From assembly GCA_964632495.1 (NCBI GenBank), contig CAZWDS010000001.1:62001-126000 (forward strand): a stretch of DNA of 64,000 nucleotides. Reading direction: 5' to 3'. The notes below the pieces were generated by a model. It worked only from the letters and a program-made list of their open reading frames with translations. It was not told the DNA's origin and ran no database searches. Shown here one piece after another: positions 17,968 through 24,998 of the stretch (position 1 is its first letter; every line of letters starts with the position of its first letter). Made by a program: the position numbers and the translations under genes. Source of the stretch: CALKXV01 sp964632495 (GTDB lineage Bacteria > Pseudomonadota > Alphaproteobacteria > Rhodobacterales > Rhodobacteraceae).

Positions 17968-18570
17968 ATGGGTGTGAAGAAATCTGAACCACGGGCATGG
18001 CAGCGGATGTTGTCGGGGCGGCGGCTGGACTTGCTGGACCCAACACCGGTGGACATCGAGATCGAGGACATCGCGCACGGGTTGGCTTTTGTGGCGCGTT
18101 GGAATGGCCAAACACAGGGCGAGTATCCGTATTCCGTCGCCGAGCATTCGCTATTGGTCGAAGCATTATTTGTCAGGATAGACCCGAAAGCGTCGGCAAA
18201 GTGGAAGTTGGCCGCCCTTTTGCACGATGCGCCTGAATACGTTATCGGAGACATGATTTCGCCTGTGAAAACCGCAGTGGGACCTGGGTATTCGGCATTG
18301 GACGACCGATTGGCGGCAGCTATCCACTTGCGATACGGCCTGCCCGCATCTGTTCCCAAGACAATCAAAGCCAAGATAAAACGGGCGGACAAGATCTCGG
18401 CATGGTTGGAAGCTACTCAGATCGCAGGATTTGACGAAAAAGAAGCCACGCGATTTTTCGGACGCCCGAATGCGTCTCTAACTATGGGGCTATCAATCGT
18501 ACTGCGTCCTCCACTAGAGACGCGGCATGCCTATGTTTCTCGTGTGCAAGAGCTTCTCAAAGAGATTTAG
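17968..18570 (+). CDS. HD-domain hydrolase (YfbR-like phosphohydrolase)
   Basis: 200 residues. PYSVAEHSLLVEAL gives the first metal histidine, AALLHDAPEYVIGDM the HD pair, and KRADKISAWLEATQ the last aspartate. This arrangement matches the YfbR / 5'-deoxynucleotidase-like HD family, metal-dependent phosphohydrolases often active on nucleotides. The opening LSGRRLDLLDPTPVDIEIEDI is common to the alphaproteobacterial subgroup. The substrate is not determined. Its stop overlaps the regA stop on the opposite strand by three bases. The inverted repeat just ahead of the start may regulate it. Confidence 0.85.
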   Translation: MGVKKSEPRAWQRMLSGRRLDLLDPTPVDIEIEDIAHGLAFVARWNGQTQGEYPYSVAEHSLLVEALFVRIDPKASAKWKLAALLHDAPEYVIGDMISPVKTAVGPGYSALDDRLAAAIHLRYGLPASVPKTIKAKIKRADKISAWLEATQIAGFDEKEATRFFGRPNASLTMGLSIVLRPPLETRHAYVSRVQELLKEI

Positions 18571-19109
18571 CGCGGAGAACGTTTCGCCAAAATGCGCTGC
18601 AAAGTACGACGGTGCATATTCAAGCGTCGCGCAGTTTCGCTGACATTTCGGTCGCACAATTCGTAGACGCGCTGGATATGTTCCCAACGGACACGATCCG
18701 CGCTCATTGGATTTTCAGGCGGTGGTGGAAGCTCGTCATCCGTTGCAAGAAGCGCTGCCGTGACATCGTTGGCATCAGCAGGTTTCGACAGGTAATCTGT
18801 CGCGCCGATCTTCACCGCCGCCACAGCAGTCGCGATTGCGCCATAGCCTGTTAGAACAACAATGCGGCTGTCTTCCCGTCGTTCGCGGATGCGTTCCACT
18901 ACGTCTAGGCCGTTGCCGTCTTCCAGGCGCAGATCAACGACGGCATATGCCGGGGGACGGGCCGTTGCGATTGCCGTACCGCCAGCCACAGAATCTGCAG
19001 TTTCAACCTCAAACCCACGCTTTTCCATTGCACGCGCCAGGCGCCGCAGAAAGGGCTCATCATCATCAACAATCAAAAGAGTGGGGTCTGGCCCTACGTC
19101 AGCTGGCAT
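18567..19109 (-). CDS. regA: Redox response regulator RegA/PrrA (ActR family)
   Basis: 180 residues. The receiver domain has the acidic pocket LLIVDDDEPF, phosphoacceptor Asp59 in VVDLRLEDGNG, Thr87 and Lys109. A proline hinge PPPPEN (~128-133) and a Fis-type helix-turn-helix at the C-terminus (NVSETARRLNMHRRTLQRIL) complete the RegA/PrrA architecture. The protein is phosphorylated by RegB at low oxygen and controls photosynthesis, respiration, nitrogen and carbon fixation genes. ATG 19109 is chosen for the GAGG ribosome site; an upstream GTG contains it. senC lies immediately upstream and regB is divergent. Confidence 0.97.
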   Translation of the reverse strand: MPADVGPDPTLLIVDDDEPFLRRLARAMEKRGFEVETADSVAGGTAIATARPPAYAVVDLRLEDGNGLDVVERIRERREDSRIVVLTGYGAIATAVAAVKIGATDYLSKPADANDVTAALLATDDELPPPPENPMSADRVRWEHIQRVYELCDRNVSETARRLNMHRRTLQRILAKRSPR

Positions 19110-19166
19110 AATATTCCTCACAGCATTTAACGATATCTATTGCGCTGACCCGGATGGGTCAAATCT

Positions 19167-19778
19167 TCAAAGGCTGTTAATCAAGCAAGCCGACTTTTCT
19201 GCAATAGTCTCAGCACTGTCATTTCTGGGGAAAACACCGCCAAATCGGTTCCCGGGAAGCATCAGGTAAGTCCAGGTGGAATGATCCATCAGATAGAACT
19301 CTCCCTCGCCTTCGCCCCTTGCAGCATGCACCTGATAAGCCCTAGTCAGTGCCTTGATCTGTTGATCTGAGCCGGTCAGAGCCGTCATGCGGGGGTGCAT
19401 GGCGTCAGCATAGCTTGCAAGTACCTCTGGCGTATCGCGTTCGGGATCAATGGTGATGAAAACCAAACCAACGTCCAGCCCCTCTTGTTCAAGCAAATCC
19501 ACCACCAAAGCGTTTCGGGCGACATCGAAGGGGCAAATATCTGGGCAGAAGGTATATCCGAAGTAGATCAGAGATGGACGGTCGAGCACATCTGCGTCGG
19601 TCACTGTTTCGCCATCAGTCGAAACCAATTCAAACGGACCGCCAGTACTGTTACCAGGGCCCGAAGAGATACCGCAAGATGCCAACGCCGAACGCGGAGC
19701 GAAACCGACATAGACAGCCGTTCCGCCAATCAAAACGATCAAGAGCGTGGCAGCCAGAAAAGCGGCAATTTTGGTCAT
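19167..19778 (-). CDS. senC: SCO1/SenC (PrrC) copper chaperone-like thioredoxin-fold protein
   Basis: 203 residues from ATG 19778. An N-terminal membrane anchor (AAFLAATLLIVLIGGTAVYV) leads into a periplasmic thioredoxin-like domain. The copper ligands are present: Cys78 and Cys82 in FCPDICP and His166 in MDHSTW. SenC/PrrC helps assemble the CuA site or cbb3 oxidase and, in Rhodobacter, is linked to signalling through RegB. It sits between regA and the divergent regB exactly as in Rhodobacter (regB-senC-regA). Two earlier in-frame ATG/GTG codons exist but would give an unusual charged extension. Confidence 0.95.
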   Translation of the reverse strand: MTKIAAFLAATLLIVLIGGTAVYVGFAPRSALASCGISSGPGNSTGGPFELVSTDGETVTDADVLDRPSLIYFGYTFCPDICPFDVARNALVVDLLEQEGLDVGLVFITIDPERDTPEVLASYADAMHPRMTALTGSDQQIKALTRAYQVHAARGEGEGEFYLMDHSTWTYLMLPGNRFGGVFPRNDSAETIAEKSACLINSL

Positions 19779-19862
19779 CTGCCTGTTCCGATCACATGTC
19801 GCCATGCATTGAACCTTCACCCGGAAGAAGAATACAACTTACAAGACTGTGAAAGCGACACA

Positions 19863-21239
19863 ATGACCGACGCCTATGAACCTCACGGCCCGCGTTCCAA
19901 TTGGGTGCGCCTTAGAACGCTGATTGTGCTGCGTTGGATTGCGGTTTTCGGTCAACTCGCCGCCATCACTGTTGCCAGCCGATTGTTCAGTTTGGATCTG
20001 AACGTCGGTCTTTGCTTTCTGGCGATTGGCATTTCGATTGTCGCGAACCTAGTTGCCGTTTTCATCTTTCCTGAAAACAAACGTCTGACCGAAAACGAAG
20101 TCACCGGGATGTTGATTTTTGATATCTTGCAACTGGCGTTCTTGATCTTTCTGACCGGCGGTTTGAACAATCCCTTCGCCTTGCTGATCTTGGCGCCTGT
20201 CGCCATTTCTGCCATGGCTTTGAACACGCGAATAACGATTCTGATTGCGGCGCTTTCCGTCGGTTTAGTGACACTCTTGGTCTTCTTTCACCTGCCTCTC
20301 AGAACCCAAGACGGTTTCATTATGCAAATCCCGGATGTGTTCGAATTTGGCTTTCTGGCTGCAATCATCATCGGTGTTGTTTTCCTTTCGGTCTATGCCG
20401 GACGGGTCACAAGCGAAATGCACGCGATGTCCGAAGCTTTGGCCGCCACGCAAATGGCCTTGGCGCGCGAACAAAAGCTGACCGATCTGGGTGGCGTTGT
20501 GGCCGCGGCGGCTCACGAGTTGGGGACACCATTGGCGACCATCAAACTTGCCAGTGCTGAACTGATCGAAGAGCTGGAAAGCTCGCCCGAATTGCAAGAA
20601 GACGCGCGATTAATACGGGACCAAGCAGTCAGGTGCCGCGATATTTTAAACGCCATGGGACAAGCCGGCAATGACGATCAACACATCCGTCGCGCGCCAA
20701 TCGGGGCCGTTGTCCGAGAGGCTGCCGAACCGCATGCGGATCGTGGCAAGACGGTTCACTATGATATCCGAGCGGCATCCGATGAAGACGATTCTCAACC
20801 TGTGATAGACCGGCGTCCCGAGATCATCCACGGATTGCGAAACCTAGTACAAAACGCTGTCGATTTTGCGCGCAAAAACGTTTGGGTGGATGTGACTTGG
20901 GACCAAAAAACCCTGGTTGTCAGGATCGTCGATGATGGTACCGGATTTCCAGCCAACGTCATCAATCGGATTGGCGATCCCTTCGTAAGCCGGCGACGAC
21001 GACGGCAGCGCCCCGGATACGAAGGGATGGGTCTTGGATTATTTATTGCGAAAACGCTACTTGAACGCGCAGGCGCCGAACTGAGCTTTGCCAACGGACG
21101 TGATCAGTTTGAACCAGATTCGGGTCCCGGCGAACGGGTGGGCGCGGTAATCGAGGCCCGTTGGCAGCGCGAGTATTTCGCCGAAGCACACGATGCTTCC
21201 CGTAGCGCCTTGGGCAAGAACCTCCCCATTGAGGCTTGA
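19863..21239 (+). CDS. regB: Redox sensor histidine kinase RegB/PrrB
   Basis: 458 residues. About six membrane helices span residues 18-178. The quinone-sensing motif GGLNNPF is intact at 99-105. The H-box AAAAHELGTPLATIKLA places the phosphorylated His at 218. The redox-active cysteine lies at about 258 in VRCRDIL. The N, G1 and G2 ATP-binding boxes follow (NLVQNAVDFA, DDGTGF, GMGLGLFIAKTLL). The kinase phosphorylates RegA when the quinone pool is reduced. ATG 19863 is 84 bases from the divergent senC start. Every known sensing residue is kept, so it should be functional. Confidence 0.97.
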   Translation: MTDAYEPHGPRSNWVRLRTLIVLRWIAVFGQLAAITVASRLFSLDLNVGLCFLAIGISIVANLVAVFIFPENKRLTENEVTGMLIFDILQLAFLIFLTGGLNNPFALLILAPVAISAMALNTRITILIAALSVGLVTLLVFFHLPLRTQDGFIMQIPDVFEFGFLAAIIIGVVFLSVYAGRVTSEMHAMSEALAATQMALAREQKLTDLGGVVAAAAHELGTPLATIKLASAELIEELESSPELQEDARLIRDQAVRCRDILNAMGQAGNDDQHIRRAPIGAVVREAAEPHADRGKTVHYDIRAASDEDDSQPVIDRRPEIIHGLRNLVQNAVDFARKNVWVDVTWDQKTLVVRIVDDGTGFPANVINRIGDPFVSRRRRRQRPGYEGMGLGLFIAKTLLERAGAELSFANGRDQFEPDSGPGERVGAVIEARWQREYFAEAHDASRSALGKNLPIEA

Positions 21240-21305
21240 GATGTTAACCACCTGTTAACTTGTTTGTTCGTAGAAAGGCATCTTGTTGTTCTGGGGGAAT
21301 TTCTT

Positions 21306-22856
21306 TTGCTGTTCGATCCAGTTGCCGTGTTTTTATTCGTTTCAGGCCTCGGCTTTTCGGCCTTGCTCGCATTTGCAGTCTTCGGCAGGTCCAAATCTAA
21401 GTTAGATCGGGATTTAGATGCACGTGAGCCGCTTGTTTTCCTTGTTCGCAACAGCGAAGTCATCGACGCAAGCTTTGGTGCAAAACGTATCTTAAGCTCG
21501 ACCGCAGGCCCGACCACTGATTTCGAACGGCTGAAATTATACTTGTCGCTGCATTTCGACGATGAAACCGCTCTGCTGGCACCTTCGGATGCTGTCGGAG
21601 ATCTGTCGCAAGTTGCCCGTGACGGTCAATCTCAAGTCTCTCGTGAAACTGCGGGCGAAACGGTTCGCCTGAAGGTCAGCTTTGTCGAAGACAGGAATCC
21701 AAACCGGGACGATATTCACTCGATCCGCGCTTTGGAAAGCGAACTTTCCATGTTGCGTACGAACACGTCAGCCGCGCCCTTTCTGCTGTGGCGTCAAAAT
21801 CAAGCTGGCGAGATTACGTGGGTCAACCGGGCGTATTTGGAAACGGTTCGTGCCTACTGCGAACCCGGAAGCGATTTGATCTGGCCGTTGCCAAGACTTT
21901 TTCCGTCACTTCAGCCTTTGGTCGACGCAACGGATGGTGAACCGCAACGGATTGCAGTTCACGGAAAAGGGACGACAGAAGACACTTGGTACGATTGTCA
22001 CATCACATCGATCGGGCAAGACATTCTTTGCACAGCCATTCCGGCTGATGAAGCTGTGCGTGCAGAAAACCGCCGTCGCGAATTCACTCAGACTCTGACG
22101 AAGACATTCGCGGAATTGGCGATTGGGTTGGCGATATTTGATCGGTCTCGCCGTTTGGTTCTGTTCAATCCTGCACTTTTGGACCTAACCAATCTGCCGA
22201 CGGATTTCCTGACTTCACGACCAAGCATGGTCAGTTTTCTGGATCGACTGCGGGAAAACCGCGTCATGCCGGAACCTCGCGATTATCGCACCTGGCGCAC
22301 CGCGATTGCCGAATTGGAAGCCGCTGCTGCAGACGGGACCTATAGCGAAACTTGGTCTCTGCCCGACGGACAAACCTATCACGTCACAGGACGTCCGCAT
22401 CCCGATGGTGCCGTCGCACTATTGTTGGAAGATATCAGTGCGGAAATGTCTCTAACACGCCGTTTTCGGGCAGAGTTGGAGCAATCGCAGGCGGTTCTGG
22501 ATACTGTCGACGACGCGGTCGCTCTTTTCTCACCCGCAGGACAATTGATCCTTTCCAATGAGTCTTATCGTCAGCTTTGGCAAACGGACCCCGATGGCAC
22601 ACTTGGTGTGATTGACCTGACCGAAGTGACCCGGCGCTGGCACGCCCTGACAACCCCTACCCCGGTTTGGGGAGACTTTAGAGATTTTGCTCAGCAGGGT
22701 CAGGATCGTGAAGAATGGTCAGCAACAGTCCAACTTTTGGACGGACGCTCAGTTGCCTGTCGGTTTCTGCCTCAAAAGGCCGGAGCCACAATGGCCGTTT
22801 TCCAAATTCAATCGGCACAATCCCTTTCGGTCGAGAACCTTCGACAAACCGGCTGA
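21306..22856 (+). CDS. Membrane-anchored multi-PAS protein without an output domain
   Basis: 516 residues from TTG 21306, placed six bases after GGGGGAA; an earlier TTG (21264) is possible. An N-terminal hydrophobic helix (VAVFLFVSGLGFSALLAFAVFG) is followed by three PAS-like modules near residues 150-255, 265-390 and 400-510. The last two resemble the PAS-7 type (GLAIFDRSRRLVLFNPAL and AVALFSPAGQLILSNESYRQLW). There is no histidine kinase, GGDEF, HTH or phosphatase domain; the stop comes 45 bases before tsaE. It lies between regB and tsaE on the same strand. It probably senses a ligand or redox state for a separate partner, but that is inference. Confidence 0.75.
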   Translation: MLFDPVAVFLFVSGLGFSALLAFAVFGRSKSKLDRDLDAREPLVFLVRNSEVIDASFGAKRILSSTAGPTTDFERLKLYLSLHFDDETALLAPSDAVGDLSQVARDGQSQVSRETAGETVRLKVSFVEDRNPNRDDIHSIRALESELSMLRTNTSAAPFLLWRQNQAGEITWVNRAYLETVRAYCEPGSDLIWPLPRLFPSLQPLVDATDGEPQRIAVHGKGTTEDTWYDCHITSIGQDILCTAIPADEAVRAENRRREFTQTLTKTFAELAIGLAIFDRSRRLVLFNPALLDLTNLPTDFLTSRPSMVSFLDRLRENRVMPEPRDYRTWRTAIAELEAAAADGTYSETWSLPDGQTYHVTGRPHPDGAVALLLEDISAEMSLTRRFRAELEQSQAVLDTVDDAVALFSPAGQLILSNESYRQLWQTDPDGTLGVIDLTEVTRRWHALTTPTPVWGDFRDFAQQGQDREEWSATVQLLDGRSVACRFLPQKAGATMAVFQIQSAQSLSVENLRQTG

Positions 22857-22901
22857 TCTCGTCTTGCAGGTCCGGTGTCTGGGCGGCACATTGGACGCGA
22901 T

Positions 22902-23384
22902 ATGGGTTTCTCCGCCTCGGGCATACTTTCAGACACGGATGCAACAGACCGTTTAGGCAGATCGCTTGCCCGGCGCCTTCAGCCGAGCGATGTGGTTTTG
23001 CTTTCGGGTCAGATCGGGACCGGTAAAACCCATTTAGCCCGTGCGATCATCCGCGCGCTTTTTGCGGAACATGGCCTTGATCAAGTTGATATCCCCTCGC
23101 CCAGCTACACCCTTGTTCAAACCTACGATCTTCCAAACTGTTCGGTGTGGCATGCGGATCTTTACAGGCTTGGCGATCCGTCCGAAATTGCCGAGCTTGG
23201 GCTGGACGCCGCATTCGAAGCCAACATTTCGCTGGTAGAATGGCCTGAGCTTTTAGAAACCCCGCCATCCACGGCACTGCGAATTGCGTTAGATGTTAAG
23301 GATACTGGTCGGCGCGTGCGTTTGTCGTCTAACGGCAAACGATGGTGTGACCTTACCGCACTGCTTGAGGTGCTGGATGCGTGA
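22902..23384 (+). CDS. tsaE: tRNA threonylcarbamoyladenosine biosynthesis ATPase TsaE
   Basis: 160 residues from ATG 22902; a GTG at 22875 would add nine. The P-loop LLSGQIGTGKTHLARAI, the SPSYTLVQTYDL segment and WHADLYRLGDPSE define TsaE (YjeE). It acts with TsaB and TsaD (the latter at 11.6 kb) in t6A formation on ANN-reading tRNAs. Its stop lies inside the amgK start region (8-base overlap). It is the first member of a tightly coupled chain reaching addA. In alphaproteobacteria tsaE is commonly coupled to amgK and murU. Confidence 0.95.
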   Translation: MGFSASGILSDTDATDRLGRSLARRLQPSDVVLLSGQIGTGKTHLARAIIRALFAEHGLDQVDIPSPSYTLVQTYDLPNCSVWHADLYRLGDPSEIAELGLDAAFEANISLVEWPELLETPPSTALRIALDVKDTGRRVRLSSNGKRWCDLTALLEVLDA

Positions 23385-24324
23385 GGGTCTTCTTAAATTC
23401 TTGGAAAACACGGAATGGGCAGACGCAAAGATCACTCCCGTCGCAGGTGATTTGTCGGCTCGCAATTACGTCCGGCTGTCTATGGGTGCGGCAACCGCAA
23501 TCGTGATGGATTCATCAAACGAAAGGTCCTCGCTACCCGCTTTCGTTCGCATGACACATTGGCTGCGCGATATTGGTTTGTCCGCTCCGAGATTATTGAA
23601 GGATAGCCAGACCGAGGGATTTCTTTTACTTGAAGACCTTGGAGAACATTCTGTCAGCCAACGCCTGTCTCGGCCAACTGAGACACGCGCCACGCTCGAT
23701 GCCTGCCTCAACCTGCTTCTCACAATTCGTCATGCCGCCGCACCCAAACTTTCCACCCCAAGTGTGAAAGAGCTTTGCGAGTGGACCACCCTTGCAGATG
23801 ATTATTACCCGGGCGCCAATAAGCACGAATTAGACTCACTTCGCGCTTTTTTAGAGACTATTCTGGCCCGTCACGCGACAAAGCAGCCCACCGTGTCCTT
23901 GCGCGATTTTCATGCCGATAATTTGATGTGGTTGCCTGAAAAACTTGGCGTCGCAAAACTAGGCTTGCTGGATTATCAGGATGCCATGTTGACACATCCC
24001 GTTTATGATCTTGTGTCCTTACTAACCGATGCCCGAACCTCGATATCCCCAGACCTGCGGGCGGACTATGTTAAAGAATATTCGAGAGCATCCGGTGATG
24101 ATCTTTCGCATTTGAAAGAAGCCTTCTCGGCGTTTTCGATCCAAAGAAACTTGCGCATTCTTGGAATTTTCCATCGCGCATCTGTAGAACACGGCAAACA
24201 TCATCATTTACCAAAGATCCCACGTGTTTATGGCTATTTGAAAGAAGCGCTGGAACACCCCACATTTGCCAAATTGGCACCTCAGCTTCGGATCGCCCTG
24301 CCCCCACCCGAGGGCTTGGTATGA
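23377..24324 (+). CDS. amgK: N-acetylmuramate/N-acetylglucosamine kinase AmgK
   Basis: 315 residues of the aminoglycoside phosphotransferase fold. SLRDFHADNLMWLP contains the catalytic aspartate and metal asparagine, LLDYQDAM the second metal site, and PVYDLVSLLTDART the helical region after it. Paired with MurU, AmgK phosphorylates MurNAc and GlcNAc at the anomeric position to recycle cell wall. ATG 23377 overlaps the end of tsaE by eight bases and has TTGAGG upstream. It overlaps murU by ATGA. Identity comes from the fold plus this gene order. Confidence 0.92.
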   Translation: MREGLLKFLENTEWADAKITPVAGDLSARNYVRLSMGAATAIVMDSSNERSSLPAFVRMTHWLRDIGLSAPRLLKDSQTEGFLLLEDLGEHSVSQRLSRPTETRATLDACLNLLLTIRHAAAPKLSTPSVKELCEWTTLADDYYPGANKHELDSLRAFLETILARHATKQPTVSLRDFHADNLMWLPEKLGVAKLGLLDYQDAMLTHPVYDLVSLLTDARTSISPDLRADYVKEYSRASGDDLSHLKEAFSAFSIQRNLRILGIFHRASVEHGKHHHLPKIPRVYGYLKEALEHPTFAKLAPQLRIALPPPEGLV

Positions 24325-24998
24325 GCGTCGACTTTCCGGCAATGATCTTCGCGGCTGGCTTTGGAACTCGCATGGGGCATCTGACCCGCGACATACCGAA
24401 ACCTATGGTACCGCTTGGCGGTGAACCTATGATTGGTCGGGTAATCGATTTACTGCGAGATGCGGGCATCACGCGGATTTTGGCAAACGCCCACTATATG
24501 GCAGACCGTATGGTTCCCTATCTGGAAGAAAGGGGCGTTGTTGTGTTGTTGGAAGAACCGGAAATACTGGATACCGGCGGCGGCCTGCGTGCGGCAATGC
24601 CCGACCTGAAGACAAGCCCGGTTATCACGATAAACCCCGACGCCCTTTGGCTTGGCGAAAACCCAATCAAAGCTCTGGTTGAAGCTTGGAGTTCCGAAAT
24701 GGATGCGCTTTTGATGCTGATCGATCAAGCCAAGGCCTCTGGGACGTCAAGCGATGGTGATTTCAGTCTCGAACACGGGGAAATTGTGCGAAATGGGCCG
24801 TTTATTTACGGTGGAGCCCAGATCATTCGAACAAACCATTTGCGGAACATTGAAGGGAGTGTTTTTTCACTGAACAAGTACTGGGATCATCTTGCCAAAA
24901 CCGCGCCACTGAACGGAATTGTTCATAAGGGTGCCTGGTGTGACATCGGTACGCCCGAAGGCCTTGCAGTTGCAGAAGACCTGTTGACGGATGTTTGA
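24321..24998 (+). CDS. murU: N-acetylmuramate alpha-1-phosphate uridylyltransferase MurU
   Basis: 225 residues. IFAAGFGTRMGHLTRDIPKP is the nucleotidyltransferase signature with the PKPM lysine. ILDTGGGLRAAMPDL and VITINPDALWLG carry the nucleotide- and metal-binding residues, and WCDIGTPEGLA closes the fold. The protein converts MurNAc-1-phosphate and UTP to UDP-MurNAc, bypassing de novo synthesis and the fosfomycin-sensitive MurA step. It overlaps amgK by four bases and addB by eight, so translation is coupled on both sides. Confidence 0.94.
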   Translation: MSVDFPAMIFAAGFGTRMGHLTRDIPKPMVPLGGEPMIGRVIDLLRDAGITRILANAHYMADRMVPYLEERGVVVLLEEPEILDTGGGLRAAMPDLKTSPVITINPDALWLGENPIKALVEAWSSEMDALLMLIDQAKASGTSSDGDFSLEHGEIVRNGPFIYGGAQIIRTNHLRNIEGSVFSLNKYWDHLAKTAPLNGIVHKGAWCDIGTPEGLAVAEDLLTDV

